Origin: Micromonospora tarapacensis
GTDB lineage: Bacteria > Actinomycetota > Actinomycetes > Mycobacteriales > Micromonosporaceae
Direction: 5' to 3'
Length of the DNA stretch: 64,000 nt
NCBI RefSeq assembly: GCF_019697375.1
Contig: NZ_JAHCDI010000004.1
Coordinates: forward strand, 793,324 to 857,323
Of the stretch, positions 35,995 through 45,079 are shown piece by piece. Every line of letters begins with the position of its first letter. Positions within the stretch are counted from its first letter, which is position 1. Under the pieces are notes generated by a model, which was given only the letters and a program-made list of their open reading frames with translations, was not told the DNA's origin and made no database searches. A program made the position numbers and the translations under genes.

Positions 35995-36780
35995 ATGAAA
36001 GACGTACGAGTTACGCATATCGGTGGACCGACGACGCTGATCGAAGTGGCCGGCTGGCGGATCCTCACCGACCCCACCTTCGACCCGCCGGGCCGTCGGT
36101 ACTCGTTCGGCTGGGGCACCGGCTCCCGCAAGACCACCGGGCCGGCGCTGTCACCGGAACAGGTCGGCCCGGTGGACGTCATCCTGCTGAGCCACGACCA
36201 CCACGCCGACAACCTCGACAATCGCGGCCGGGAACTGATCGCCCGGACACCCGTCGTGATCACCACCCGCGCCGGAGCCCGCCGGCTCGGCGACCCGGCG
36301 CAGGGGTTGCAGGCCTGGGAGAAGACCGTCCTGCGGGACCCGGATCGGCCGGCCATCACCGTCATTGCGACGCCGTGCCGGCACGGACCGGCGCTGAGCA
36401 GGCCGATCGCCGGCCAGGTGATCGGCTTCGCCCTGCACTGGCCCGGGCAGGAGCACGGCGCCCTCTGGGTCACCGGCGACACCGTCCTCTACCCGGCGGT
36501 GCGCGACGTGCCGCGCCGGCTCACCGTCGACACGGTGTTGCTGCACCTGGGCGCGGTCCGGTTCCCGATCACCGGCCGGCTGCACTACAGCCTCACCGCG
36601 GCCGAAGCCGTCGAGCTCTGCCGCCTGGTTCGGCCCCGCACCATCATCCCGGTGCACTACGAGGGATGGTCGCACTTCAGCCAGGGACGGCAGGCGATCG
36701 AGCGGGCCTTCGCCACCGCCCCGGACGGGCTCGGCGAGCGACTGCACTGGCTGCCGCTGACACGACAGTCAGTGGACTGA
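35995..36780 (+). CDS. MBL-fold metal-dependent hydrolase (UlaG-like)
   Basis: A 261-residue protein of the UlaG/L-ascorbate-6-phosphate-lactonase-like group. It starts VRVTHIGGPTTLIEVAGWRI, has the metal motif ILLSHDHHADNLDN, a later His in TPCRHGPA, the Asp ligand in LWVTGDTVLYPA and a final His in IIPVHYEGWSHF. No signal peptide. It begins 34 bases after the LuxR gene and precedes three alpha/beta hydrolases on the same strand. Substrate unknown; many relatives are annotated as phosphodiesterases or lactonases. Confidence 0.88.
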   Translation: MKDVRVTHIGGPTTLIEVAGWRILTDPTFDPPGRRYSFGWGTGSRKTTGPALSPEQVGPVDVILLSHDHHADNLDNRGRELIARTPVVITTRAGARRLGDPAQGLQAWEKTVLRDPDRPAITVIATPCRHGPALSRPIAGQVIGFALHWPGQEHGALWVTGDTVLYPAVRDVPRRLTVDTVLLHLGAVRFPITGRLHYSLTAAEAVELCRLVRPRTIIPVHYEGWSHFSQGRQAIERAFATAPDGLGERLHWLPLTRQSVD

Positions 36781-36815
36781 TGCCCGGGCGGCCCCGGATC
36801 GACCAGCGTGGTGGC

Positions 36816-37592
36816 ATGCCAACTCGACGTAACCTCATCGCCGGCTCAGCGGCCATCGCGGCCGGCACCCTGATCGGATCACCGGCCACCGCGTCCACCC
36901 GCAGCAAGCCGACCGTCGTGCTGGTGCACGGCGCGTTCGCGGACGCCTCCGGCTGGAACGACGTCGCCCGAATCCTGTTGCACGATGGCTACCGGGTGAT
37001 CGCCCCGGCCAATCCGCTGCGCAGCGTGTCCGCCGACTCCGCCTATCTCTCGAGCGTCCTGGCGACCCTGACCGGGCCGCTGATCCTGGCCGGCCACTCC
37101 TACGGCGGCATGGTCATCACCAACGCCGCCCGGGACAACCCCCACGTCAAAGCCCTGGTGTACGTCGCCGCGTTCGCCCCTGACGAAGGGGAGACCCTGC
37201 ACGACCTGCAGGTCAAGTACCCCGGCACCAAGCTCGACGAGAGTTCCCTGGACTTCCGGCCGCACCCCGGCGGCTACGACGGATACGTCAAGCCGGAGGC
37301 CTTCCGCGAGGTGTTCGCCGCCGACCTGCCCCGCCACGTCACCGACCTGATGGCCGTCACCCAGCGGCCCGGCGACACCACCACCCTGGGCGAGCCGTCC
37401 GGTGCGCCCGCCTGGAAGACGATTCCCTCGCACTTCCTGATCGCCCGCCACGACAACCTGATCCCGGCCACCGTGCAGCGATTCATGGCCGCCCGGGCCG
37501 GTGCCCGCAGCGTCGAGGTGAACTCCTCGCACGTCGCCATGATGTCCCAGCCGCGCGCGACCGCGGCCCTCATCCGGAAGGCAGCCCGATGA
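36816..37592 (+). CDS. Secreted alpha/beta hydrolase with Tat signal
   Basis: A 258-residue serine hydrolase. The N-terminus [20 protein letters not shown] has the twin-arginine pattern and an Ala-x-Ala cut site (PATASTRS), so Tat export is likely. The hydrolase part has the oxyanion-type [14 protein letters not shown] and the nucleophile in [12 protein letters not shown], with the catalytic His in [12 protein letters not shown]. It resembles the salicylate-esterase/HNL-like group. The stop overlaps the next hydrolase start (ATGA). Substrate unknown. Confidence 0.85.
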   Translation: MPTRRNLIAGSAAIAAGTLIGSPATASTRSKPTVVLVHGAFADASGWNDVARILLHDGYRVIAPANPLRSVSADSAYLSSVLATLTGPLILAGHSYGGMVITNAARDNPHVKALVYVAAFAPDEGETLHDLQVKYPGTKLDESSLDFRPHPGGYDGYVKPEAFREVFAADLPRHVTDLMAVTQRPGDTTTLGEPSGAPAWKTIPSHFLIARHDNLIPATVQRFMAARAGARSVEVNSSHVAMMSQPRATAALIRKAAR

Positions 37593-38422
37593 GATACGTG
37601 ACCACCACCGACGGCGCGTCCATCTTCTACAAAGACTGGGGCGCGGGACGCCCGGTCGTGCTCAGCCACGGCTGGCCGCTCAACTCCGACAGCTGGGAGG
37701 CCCAGGCGCTCTTCCTGGCCGGCCACGGCTACCGGGTCATCGCCCACGACCGCCGGGGGCATGGCAGGTCCACCCAGACCTGGCACGGCAACGAGATGGA
37801 CACCTACGCGGACGACCTCGCGGCCCTGATCGAGCACCTCGAGCTGACCGAGGTCACCCTGGTCGGGTTCTCCACCGGCGGCGGCGAGGTCACCCGCTAT
37901 CTCGGGCGGCACGGGAGCGCCCGGGTCGCGCAAGCGGTCCTCGTCTCCGCGGTGCCGCCGCTCATGGTGCGCCGCGACGACAACCCGCACGGTGTGCCGA
38001 TCGACGTCTTCGACGGCCTGCGCGCCGGCTCGGCGGCCGACCGTTCGCAGTTGTATAAGGACCTCGCCGACGGCCCGTTCTTCGGCAACAACCGCGACAG
38101 CGTACAGATCTCCCAGGGTATCCGCGACGCGTTCTGGCTGCAGAGCATGGCGGCCGGGCACCGCAACGCCTACGAGTCCATCGCGGCGTTCTCGGCCACC
38201 GACTTCCGCGACGACCTCGCCGCCTTCGACGTGCCGACGCTCGTCATCCACGGCGACGACGACCAGGTGGTGCCGTTCGAGGTCGGCGGCAAAACCTCCG
38301 CCGACCTGGTCAAGGACGCCCGGCTGCTCGTCTACCCGGGCGCGCCGCACGGTATCACCGACACCCACAAGGAGCAGCTCGGCAACGACCTGCTCACGTT
38401 CCTCGAGGAGTACCGCGCATGA
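37589..38422 (+). CDS. Alpha/beta hydrolase, non-heme chloroperoxidase-like
   Basis: A 277-residue cofactor-free haloperoxidase/esterase-like protein. It starts [20 protein letters not shown] with [14 protein letters not shown]. The nucleophile is in [19 protein letters not shown], the acid in [13 protein letters not shown] and the His in [11 protein letters not shown]. The match to the Streptomyces CPO family is close along its whole length. No signal peptide. Coupled by ATGA to both neighbours. Confidence 0.92.
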   Translation: MRYVTTTDGASIFYKDWGAGRPVVLSHGWPLNSDSWEAQALFLAGHGYRVIAHDRRGHGRSTQTWHGNEMDTYADDLAALIEHLELTEVTLVGFSTGGGEVTRYLGRHGSARVAQAVLVSAVPPLMVRRDDNPHGVPIDVFDGLRAGSAADRSQLYKDLADGPFFGNNRDSVQISQGIRDAFWLQSMAAGHRNAYESIAAFSATDFRDDLAAFDVPTLVIHGDDDQVVPFEVGGKTSADLVKDARLLVYPGAPHGITDTHKEQLGNDLLTFLEEYRA

Positions 38423-39213
38423 GCACGATCGTCCTGATCCACGGACTGTGGGTCACCCCGCGCAGCTGGGAACAGTGGATCCCGTACCTCAAGGCCAAGG
38501 GCCACACGGTGATCGCGCCCGCGTACCCCGGCTTCGACGTCGAGGTGGAGGCGCTACGCGCCGACCCGGCCCCGATCGCCGCTGTGACCGTCCCCGAGAC
38601 CCTCGCCCACCTGGAGGAGATCATCACCGCACTGCCGGAGAAGCCGATCCTGATCGGGCACTCCTTCGGCGGCACGCTCACCCAGCTGCTGCTCGACCGG
38701 GGCCACGGCGCGGCCGGCGTGGTAATCGACTCGGCGCCGCCGGAAGGTGTCCGGGTCACCCCGCCGTCGCAGATCAAATCCCTGTTCCCGATCTTGAACA
38801 ATCCGGCGAAGCGCCACCAGGCGGCCGGCTTCACCCCCGAGCAGTGGCACTACGCGTTCACCAACACCCTCTCCGAGGAGCAGGCCCGGGAGGCCTACGA
38901 CCGGTACGCGATCCCCGCGCCGGGCAGCTGGGTATGGGCCTACGGCCTGATCGCCAACTTCAAACCCGGCAAGCAGGAGACCTGGGTCGACTACCACAAC
39001 AACGCCCGGGCGCCGCTGCTGTTCATCGCCGGCGGCGCGGACCACATCATGCCGCCGTCGGTTAACAGATCCAACGCCGAGCACTACAAGGCGCCGGACA
39101 CGATCACCGACTATTACGAGTTCGCCGGCCGGTCCCACTGGACCTGTGCCGAACCGGGCTGGGAAGAGGTCGCCGACAAGGCACTCGACTGGGCGTTGCA
39201 CCACGCTCGCTGA
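38419..39213 (+). CDS. Alpha/beta hydrolase
   Basis: A 264-residue cytoplasmic hydrolase. It has [20 protein letters not shown], the nucleophile in [18 protein letters not shown], the acid in [12 protein letters not shown] and the catalytic His in [17 protein letters not shown]. It resembles proteins often found beside chloroperoxidase-like hydrolases. It is the last gene of the coupled hydrolase run and ends about 60 bases before the tRNA-like remnant. No substrate can be assigned. Confidence 0.9.
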   Translation: MSTIVLIHGLWVTPRSWEQWIPYLKAKGHTVIAPAYPGFDVEVEALRADPAPIAAVTVPETLAHLEEIITALPEKPILIGHSFGGTLTQLLLDRGHGAAGVVIDSAPPEGVRVTPPSQIKSLFPILNNPAKRHQAAGFTPEQWHYAFTNTLSEEQAREAYDRYAIPAPGSWVWAYGLIANFKPGKQETWVDYHNNARAPLLFIAGGADHIMPPSVNRSNAEHYKAPDTITDYYEFAGRSHWTCAEPGWEEVADKALDWALHHAR

Positions 39214-39270
39214 CGGGTCGCATCCTGGGCCGGCGTCGTCTCCTGCCGGCCCAGGGAGCCGAGGATCATG

Positions 39271-39304
39271 CGTAGGTCCCGAGTTCGATTCTCGGAGGCG
39301 GCTC
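39271..39304 (+). tRNA. tRNA 3'-end remnant, possible attachment site
   Basis: CCGAG-TTCGATT-CTCGG (39279-39295) is a perfect T-arm, followed by AGGCGGCTC, which could be the 3' acceptor strand. No matching acceptor, D-arm or anticodon arm lies upstream, so this is only the last third of a tRNA. Such fragments are left when an integrative element recombines at a tRNA 3' end, and mobile introns begin right after it. Confidence 0.5.
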
Positions 39305-39309
39305 AGGGG

Positions 39310-39347
39310 AAGGCCCCGACCAGGAGAAATCTCGATCGGGGCCTTAT
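39310..39347 (+). terminator. Hairpin terminator after the tRNA remnant
   Basis: AAGGCCCCGA (39310-39319) pairs perfectly with TCGGGGCCTT (39336-39345) around a 16-base loop. It may have ended the original tRNA transcript and would now also terminate the hydrolase operon. Confidence 0.6.
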
Positions 39348-39510
39348 GTTTGTCTATGTTGTTTGAATCGCCCCCCGAAAACCCCCCAGAAACGCGTGTG
39401 CGCGATCGGGTTTCACGTGTCTGCGCCGTGGCAGGGGCACGGCAAAGTCAGCGGGTGGGGTGTTTGGGCCACGGGCAGGGCAAAGTCGTAGAGTGCTCGT
39501 CTGAGGAGCA

Positions 39511-39844
39511 GTGACAAGTCCTCAAGGACCTGGCACTGATGTTCAACAGCATCGTGCAGGGTTGGATCAACTATTACGGGCGCTTCTGCAAGTCCATGTT
39601 GTATCCCCTCCTGCGGCGCATCAATGATCATCTGGTGCGTTGGGCCATGCGGAAATACAAACGGTTGCGCCGACGCGAGAAGCGGGCGGGGGAGTTGATG
39701 GCGGAAGCCTCACGGCGATCCCCACGACTGTTCGCCCACTGGCGGTTCGGCCTCAAACCCGGCGGCTGGACGATGGGAGCCGTGTAAGCCGAGAGGTTTA
39801 AGCACGGTTCTATGAGCGGCGGGGGTGCGATTCCCCCCGCCGAC
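39511..39844 (+). mobile_element. Group II intron fragment 1 (3' end only)
   Basis: The first part encodes the C-terminus of an intron reverse transcriptase/maturase: MFNSIVQGWINYYGRFCKSM and ALMF upstream, then RINDHLVRWAMRKYKRLRRR and SPRLFAHWRFG, ending at 39787. Domain V follows at 39777-39811 (GAGCCGTG paired with CACGGTTC, GAGA-type loop), then a domain VI hairpin to 39844, where the intron ends in GAC. Everything upstream of the RT C-terminus is missing. It is inserted into another RT gene just after the position of the YADD box. Confidence 0.75.
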
Positions 39845-39963
39845 TCTCCTCGTCGTCATGGTGTCCGGAACGAGGGAACAGGCCGAAAGCCTGTGGGAAC
39901 AGGTGGCGGCGGTCCTCGCCCCGGTCCGGCTCCGGCTGGCACCGGACAAGACGAAGATCGTGC
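39845..39963 (+). pseudogene. Host reverse-transcriptase fragment between two introns
   Basis: From T39845 the frame reads LLVVMVSGTREQAESLWEQV then AAVLAPVRLRLAPDKTKIV. This is the segment that follows the YADD active site in group II intron RTs. The upstream side is intron fragment 1 and the downstream side is the complete intron at 39964. The coding frame resumes at 41897. Confidence 0.75.
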
Positions 39964-40514
39964 GTGTGCCACGCGCGCAGAGGGAGAGGTTGGGATGTAG
40001 GTAGGAGACCTCGATCGATGTGCTGCTGCGTGGAAGATGAAGGATTGTGGCCCTTCGGCATCGCCCTTCGGGGGGTGGTGTCAAACCGCCTCATGCTGCG
40101 TTGGCTGAAGACCGGCGTGGTGAGCGATGAGGAAAAGGCGCCGTGAGAGGTGTCAGGTGGGAATCGGGAAGGCGAGCGTAAGCGAATCGCTATTGAAGTG
40201 TCGAAATTAGTTTTAGATGGCATCAGAACTGGAGCGTGCACGAGGTTCCAGGATGAGTCTGGCGGATACCCGGTTACTGGCCAGGCGGTGCCCGGCATGT
40301 AGGCGACGCGAGCCCGGTTTGCTGCTTTCACGTGGAACGTGGGAAGGCCAGCCCCGACACTGCCGCCGCTGGGGAGCGGCGGCGAGAGGGAGTGCGCCAA
40401 GCGGCAGAAACCGTAAGGCGTTGAGTACTGTCGCGGGGTTGGCATTCGGACCGGCTCATAGTAGTGAGGAACCCTCTGTAATGGAGGGGGAGCGAAGGGG
40501 CCGGACCATCCGGG

Positions 40515-41822
40515 GTGAGTTCGTTCGGGCAACCAGAAGATTCTGGGAGGGATCGAGTGGGCGAGCTGAAGTCGCCGGGAAAGCCGTTTGTCATCTCGAA
40601 GCGGCTCGTCTGGGAAGCGTACCTGAGAGTCAAGGCCAACCAGGGTGCGCCGGGTGTGGATGGGTGCTCGATAGAAGAGTTCGAAGCCGATCTGGAGAAT
40701 AATCTGTACCGGATCTGGAATAGGATGTCTTCGGGTAGCTACTTCCCACCCCCGGTGAAGGCGGTGGAGATGCCGAAGTCGCATGGCGGGGTAAGAATTT
40801 TGGGCGTGCCGACTGTGGCTGATCGGATTGCGCAAACGGTGGTTGCCATCGAGTTGGAGAAACGGGTGGAACCGATGTTCCACCGGGACTCGTTCGGCTA
40901 TCGGCCACGGCGCTCCGCGTTGGACGCGGTAGGCACGTGCCGGAAACGCTGCTGGGAATACGATTGGGTGGTCGATTTGGACATCCAAAAGTTCTTCGAC
41001 AGTGTCGATCACTCGCTGATGGTCAAGGCGGTAGAGGCCAACACCGACCAACCGTGGGTGGTGCTGTATGTGAAAAGGTGGCTCGTTGCGCCGATACAGC
41101 ATCCCGACGGTTCCCTGCACGAGCGAGACAGAGGAACCCCGCAGGGTTCGGCCGTTTCGCCCGTGCTGGCCAACCTCTTCCTCCACTACGGATTCGACCT
41201 GTGGATGGCCCGCACGTTTCCGGCTGTCCGGTTCGAAAGATATGTGGATGATGCGGTGGTGCACTGCGCGACCCGCCAGCAAGCGGAAATGCTGCGGGCC
41301 GCAATTGATCAGCGGATGGTGGAGATCGGGTTGCGACTGCACCCGGACAAGACCCGAATAGTCTATTGCAAGGACAGCAACCGGCGGGACGAGCACGATG
41401 CCGTCTCGTTTACGTTCTTGGGCTACACCTTCCAACCCCGGCGAGCGCGGAACACGCGGAGGCAGGTGCGGTTCACCTCGTTCCAGCCTGCGATGAGCCG
41501 GGAGAAGCTGACCGAGAAGGGCCGGGAAGTCCGCCGCTGGCGGCTGCACCGGCGACCAAACGACACTCTGGACGACCTCGCGGAGGCGATCAACCCGATC
41601 GTGCGAGGTTGGATGACCTACTGGGGCCGGTTCTACCGGACCGAAATGGACCCGCTTCTCAAACGCATCAACACCTACCTGATGCGGTGGGCGCGCAAGA
41701 AGTACAGGCGGTTGCGTGGGTTCAAGCGCCTCAAGGCGTGGTGGAAAGCGGTTACGCAACGTGACCCCGTCCTCTTCGCGCACTGGGAGTGGACTCACCG
41801 TTTCCATCCGGCTGGGTGGTAA
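40515..41822 (+). CDS. ltrA: Group II intron reverse transcriptase/maturase
   Basis: A 435-residue intron-encoded protein. RT fingers and palm motifs are VKANQGAPGVDGCSIEEFEA, GVRILGVPTVADRIAQTVV and FGYRPRRSALDAV. The catalytic motif is Tyr-Val-Asp-Asp (FERYVDDAVVHC), and motif 4 has RGTPQGSAVSPVLANLFLHY. The maturase (GIIM) domain at the end has INPIVRGWMTYWGRFYRTEM and RKKYRRLRGFKRL. There is no HNH endonuclease domain. It promotes intron splicing and, with the lariat RNA, insertion into new sites. GTG start; GGAGGG-like site nearby is weak. Confidence 0.9.
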   Translation: MSSFGQPEDSGRDRVGELKSPGKPFVISKRLVWEAYLRVKANQGAPGVDGCSIEEFEADLENNLYRIWNRMSSGSYFPPPVKAVEMPKSHGGVRILGVPTVADRIAQTVVAIELEKRVEPMFHRDSFGYRPRRSALDAVGTCRKRCWEYDWVVDLDIQKFFDSVDHSLMVKAVEANTDQPWVVLYVKRWLVAPIQHPDGSLHERDRGTPQGSAVSPVLANLFLHYGFDLWMARTFPAVRFERYVDDAVVHCATRQQAEMLRAAIDQRMVEIGLRLHPDKTRIVYCKDSNRRDEHDAVSFTFLGYTFQPRRARNTRRQVRFTSFQPAMSREKLTEKGREVRRWRLHRRPNDTLDDLAEAINPIVRGWMTYWGRFYRTEMDPLLKRINTYLMRWARKKYRRLRGFKRLKAWWKAVTQRDPVLFAHWEWTHRFHPAGW

Positions 41823-41889
41823 GAGCGGAGTGACGGGAGACCGTCACGCTCCGTTCTGTGGGAGCCCGAGGGTGAGATTCCCTCGGGCT
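41823..41889 (+). ncRNA. Group II intron domains V and VI
   Basis: Domain V is a 34-base hairpin with a GAGA tetraloop (41823-41856). Domain VI (41862-41889) is GAGCCCGAGGG paired with CCCTCGGGCT; the AGATT loop side contains the probable branch-point A. They are followed by the intron end at 41896. Confidence 0.75.
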
Positions 41890-41896
41890 ACCCGAC

Positions 41897-42010
41897 ACAT
41901 CGACGAGGGCTTCAAACTTTCTCGGGTTCCGCATCCGGAGAGACCGGCAGAAGGGAAGCGACCGCCGTTACATCTACGCCTTCCCATCGAAGATGGCGCT
42001 CGCCCCGGGG
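41897..42010 (+). pseudogene. Host reverse-transcriptase fragment after the intron
   Basis: Continues the gene broken at 39963: HIDEGF, then after removing one extra A near 41917, NFLGFRIRRDRQKGSDRRYI and YAFPSKMALA. This is the thumb-side region of a group II intron RT. The frame is shifted by that inserted A and the sequence stops resembling RT after about 42000, so the host gene is dead independently of the introns. Confidence 0.7.
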
Positions 42011-42092
42011 TCCGACGCGGCCATCCTGTACATCGGCGGCAAGGCGGGCTGCGGCTGGCGCATCGACCGAGCCACCACTAGTGTCTGCGGGT

Positions 42093-43031
42093 TCAGTCGG
42101 GATGGCGGGCGATGGGTTTGCCGCGTGGGTGGATGCCGGCGACGCCGCGGCCCAGGTCTATGGCCGTGCCGGAGCGTGCGGTCGCGGCGAGCGCTGCGCC
42201 GAAGAGGAGGATCTGGTTGAGCAGGTAGAGGTAGGTGAGCAGGCCCACAGGCCCGACCACCGCTGTGAAGGCGGGCCGGTTCTCGGTACGAGCGATGAGC
42301 AGGCGTCCGACCGTGTTAAGCAGTTGGATGCCGAGGGCGGTGACAAGGGCCGCCGGAAGCAGCCGGCGCAGGCTCATCCGGATCCTGGACAGTGCGGTGA
42401 GCACCGCGGTGGCGAGAACCAGGTTGACGAGCAGCTCGAGCAGGTGGCTGCACACCGCCACGACGGTGCGGGAGCCAGGTGTCAGACTTTGCGTGAGCGT
42501 GTTAATCAATGCGGTGGTGGCGAGTGATCCGGCGAACAGTAGTCCCAGCCCGACGAGCGCGCCGAGGTCGACCAGCCGGCGCAGGAGCCAGTTGCCTGGC
42601 TGTTGGTCGAGCAGCCATACCGCGCGCAGCGAGGAGCGTAACGCCTCTACCCAGCCGATCCCGGCCAGCAGCAGGGCGGCGCCCGCGAGCACGGTCACGT
42701 CGCCGCGGCGGACCTCGTTCGCGATCGGCGCGATCCAGGGCAGATTCGACTCCAGGTACTGGTTTGCCGCCCGTAGCACACCCGCTTCGTCCGGATCCAA
42801 TAGACGCCCAACGATCGAATACGCGAGCACGCCCAGTGCGTAGGTGGCAAAGAACCCAAAATATGAGACGGCACCGGCGAGCCGGCCGCCGAGCACATCG
42901 GTGAACCTTTGGACTGCTCGCCACGTGTGATTGACCACCATCAACCGCTGGCGGGCACCGGCGAGTGTCCGAGAAAACCGATCCTTCAACCGGCTGTTGA
43001 TCCCCACTCCCGTATCATCGCGCACGGACAC
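42093..43031 (-). CDS. YihY/BrkB-like inner-membrane protein
   Basis: A 312-residue membrane protein of the YihY/BrkB family. After a basic N-terminal 35 residues it has six hydrophobic segments. Family-like regions are RLAGAVSYFGFFATYALGVL, LTQSLTPGSRTVVAVCSHLL and VVGPVGLLTYLYLLNQILLF followed by GAALAAT. The family was once called ribonuclease BN, but that is wrong for the BrkB group; a transport or envelope role is assumed. GTG at 43031 or 43025 can start it. It is isolated, next to the intron debris. Confidence 0.88.
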   Translation of the reverse strand: MSVRDDTGVGINSRLKDRFSRTLAGARQRLMVVNHTWRAVQRFTDVLGGRLAGAVSYFGFFATYALGVLAYSIVGRLLDPDEAGVLRAANQYLESNLPWIAPIANEVRRGDVTVLAGAALLLAGIGWVEALRSSLRAVWLLDQQPGNWLLRRLVDLGALVGLGLLFAGSLATTALINTLTQSLTPGSRTVVAVCSHLLELLVNLVLATAVLTALSRIRMSLRRLLPAALVTALGIQLLNTVGRLLIARTENRPAFTAVVGPVGLLTYLYLLNQILLFGAALAATARSGTAIDLGRGVAGIHPRGKPIARHPD

Positions 43032-43360
43032 GGCCGGCCTCGGAGTTTGAGCGAGTCCACCCTGACGGAGCTAGAATGTCACCGGCGATAGGCAACCAGC
43101 CGGGGTGGCGATCGGCTGCTCATGCTGTCGTTGGTTCGTGCCGGCTCAGGGGGTGGCTGCTTGAGCTGCTGGGGTGCGTCATGGTCTCGACCGCACCGCG
43201 ACCGAGGGCGTCGGCCCGGCCTCAGCTGGGCTCCTTACGTACTGGTAGGGGATGGCAACACATCCCAGCGCTCGTGACAGCCGTCCAAGATCGCTTATAT
43301 CGTTTGATAACGGATCTATGGATGGCATGCAGAAGAGTCCATGGATGCGGCTGCCAGCGG
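43032..43360. other. Intergenic region, no gene seen
   Basis: 329 bases upstream of the YihY-like gene. Around 43285-43325 is an AT-rich island containing TTATATCG and TTTGATAACG, which could hold a promoter, but no clear -35/-10 pair or coding frame is seen. Confidence 0.35.
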
Positions 43361-43585
43361 TCAACGGAGCCTTGAAGCGCGAGTAGGCGGCGGAGCAGGC
43401 AACCCAACGACGGCGATGATGCAGAAGCCGATCGCCGCACGGAGCACGGTCAACATGACCGGAGACACCCCGGCTGCGGCGAGGTGCGGATATGCCGTCG
43501 TTCCGGCTACCACCGCGAGGAGCGCCAGGAAGGCCGTCGCCAGGGTCCGCGACGGAGTGAGGGCCTTACGCCTGGCACTGTCCAT
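43361..43585 (-). CDS. Small hypothetical membrane protein (74 aa)
   Basis: A 74-residue product with two hydrophobic helices (TLATAFLALLAVVAGTTAYP and VLRAAIGFCIIAVVGL) and basic ends, so a hairpin membrane topology with both ends inside is likely. No ribosome site precedes the ATG at 43585. There are no known motifs. The protein-like hydrophobic pattern is the only evidence. Confidence 0.4.
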   Translation of the reverse strand: MDSARRKALTPSRTLATAFLALLAVVAGTTAYPHLAAAGVSPVMLTVLRAAIGFCIIAVVGLPAPPPTRASRLR

Positions 43586-43642
43586 GGGCTAATGGTCGCG
43601 CTGCGATGTCGAGCCCGCGATCGTCCGCTCAAGAAGTTAGCG

Positions 43643-43657
43643 TCCTGATCTGCCGCC
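43643..43657 (-). repeat. Inverted copy of the GGCGGCAGATCAGGA motif
   Basis: TCCTGATCTGCCGCC on the plus strand. The identical 15 bases recur at 44849-44863; the opposite orientation occurs at 1393 and 2336. The pair here brackets the genes 43786-44771. Confidence 0.55.
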
Positions 43658-43785
43658 GACAGCGCGTCATGCAGCGTGGACGGCTGCCATAGGGCGAGCG
43701 TCCCTCCGCGCCGAGGTCATTGCGGCCGTCCAGTCCAGGGGATCATGATGAGCGGTCAGCGATGTGCAGTCGGCGGAGGAGGTTT

Positions 43786-44125
43786 ATGGAAGAGGACGAC
43801 TTCTGGATGCGGCTGGAGTCCCGCATCTGCGGAGAGCTTCAAGGTTTCGAGGACAGGCAGCTCCGCTGGAACTGGTGCGACGGCCTTGTCGCTGAACAGT
43901 ACGACCTGCTGCGCGAGGAGCCGTGTATCCGGGGCCGTGCCTGGGTGCGGGCCGAGCGGGCAGGAGCCCTGGAAGTTCGTCCTGCTTGTCGACGCAGCCG
44001 CACGATCGCGCGAAGAGATTAACTGGTCGGCACTGATGCCTGACGACCGGATGACGGGCTGGCTATTTGCTGATGCTCCAAACAAGACGATGATCATCGA
44101 CCCGTTGTCGTGCTACCCGGACTAG
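43786..44125 (+). pseudogene. Small hypothetical protein with one frameshift
   Basis: Starts at ATG 43786 behind a strong GGAGGAGG site. The first frame reads MEEDDFWMRLESRICGELQG, FEDRQLRWNWCDGL and EQYDLLREEPCIRGRAW. The second frame continues GPSGQEPWKFVLLVDAAARS and INWSALMPDDRMTGWLFADA, ending at 44125. The join near 43945 fits one inserted base. The combined protein (about 112 residues) has no recognised domain but looks well preserved. Either a recent mutation or a sequencing error explains it. Confidence 0.55.
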
Positions 44126-44137
44126 GCATCCTCATCT

Positions 44138-44173
44138 GGCCGCGATGAGCGCGGTCTCGCGCTCATCGCGGCC
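44138..44173. terminator. Strong bidirectional hairpin terminator
   Basis: GGCCGCGATGAGCGC and GCGCTCATCGCGGCC are perfect 15-base arms around GGTCTC, lying between two convergent genes. CCCCTTT follows on the plus side. Confidence 0.75.
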
Positions 44174-44771
44174 CCCCTTTGCGCTTGTTGCTACCAGGCC
44201 CCGACATGGCACTGTGGACCATATGGCGGACACGAAGATGACCGAATCTGCCGGAGAGCGTTGCCGCCGTTCCGCTACTGCTGGGCGTCACTCTGCAGCG
44301 TGATGCGACCGACGGGCCGACTGTGCCAAGCGGTATGCGCGTGCGACCGTGGACGAAGTGGCGGCAAGCTGCGGACGGGACGGCAACCAGACCGTCTGAA
44401 TGCCGAGTTGTTCGTTCATCGTCGTACCGAAGGTTCTCGGCCGTACGCACGCCGCGGACGATGACCGTGGCGCCGCGGCGTAGGCAGTAGGCAGTGGTCA
44501 GGCCGGTCCAGGTGTCCACCTCGACATTGCCCCAGGCTGCCGGCATGGCGTCGCCCACGAGTACGGCCCTTGTCTCGGCCTCGGCGGTTGGTCGCTTGTT
44601 CGCGTTCACCGCCAGCGACACGATGACCCGGTCGAACATCACCCGAGCACGGGCCACCAGGTCGCGGTGCCCCGAGGTGAACGGATCGAACGTGCCGGGA
44701 TAGACCGCCAACGAACCGTGTACCGGCGCCGCCCCGCGATCCGATGTAGCCGTCACCGCGACTCCAACCAC
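44163..44771 (-). pseudogene. Phosphopantetheine adenylyltransferase remnant (CoaD-like)
   Basis: The first about 115 residues match CoaD: the nucleotidyltransferase motif VYPGTFDPFTSGHRDLVARA (with T/HxGH-type phosphate site), FDRVIVSLAVNANKRP and VIVRGVRTAENLRYDDE. After that the sequence turns into Ser/Arg-rich frame-shadow residues and lacks the C-terminal helices with the second ATP motif (ISSTxxR). The open frame continues only by chance to 44163, inside the terminator hairpin. A functional CoaD must exist elsewhere in the genome. Confidence 0.7.
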
Positions 44772-44848
44772 ATGGCCACGATCATCCCAGCCTTACATGT
44801 GCCGACCCGACTTTAAGCATTGTCGTCACTACCGACCACCGCCGACGT

Positions 44849-44863
44849 CCTGATCTGCCGCCG
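44849..44863 (-). repeat. Inverted copy of the GGCGGCAGATCAGGA motif
   Basis: TCCTGATCTGCCGCC, identical to 43643-43657. CGCCGACG flanks it on both sides (44840s and 44861s), giving a local direct repeat. Confidence 0.55.
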
Positions 44864-45038
44864 ACGGTGCACGCCGCCGCCAGTCGGAGCCGTCACGCTC
44901 CGTGGGCGGCCTCAGGTTCTGGTCGATGTCCGGTCCTGCCGAATTGAGTGCACGCATCTTGGTCGATTTCGGCGTTCGGATTGAGTGACAGCTGGTGAAG
45001 CCGAGCAGCTGGGCTCGTCCCGAGTGCTCGATAAACCG

Positions 45039-45074
45039 AAGCGGCGGCCCGGGAGCAGTCTCGGGCCGTCGCTT
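45039..45074 (-). terminator. Hairpin terminator of the oxidoreductase gene
   Basis: AAGCGGCGGCCCGGGA pairs with TCTCGGGCCGTCGCTT with two mismatches, just past the stop at 45080 on the minus strand. Confidence 0.6.
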
Positions 45075-45079
45075 GTGGT

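Larger units (their letters stand above)
39964..41896 (+). mobile_element. Complete group II intron (1,933 bases)
   Basis: The 5' end GTGTG (39964-39968) matches the GUGYG consensus and the 3' end is CCCGAC. These borders are fixed by the flanking exons: joining C39963 to AC at 41897 restores KIV-HIDEGF of an RT gene in frame. The long 5' structured region (39964-40514) precedes the intron-encoded protein. Domain V (41823-41856, GAGCGGAGTGACGG / CCGTCACGCTCCGTTC with GAGA loop) and domain VI (41862-41889) follow it. All expected parts are present, so it may be active. Confidence 0.85.

Noticed and set aside
39228..39304. A complete tRNA gene
   Set aside because: Only the T-arm and acceptor-like 3' strand are present; no matching 5' acceptor, D-arm or anticodon stem could be folded.
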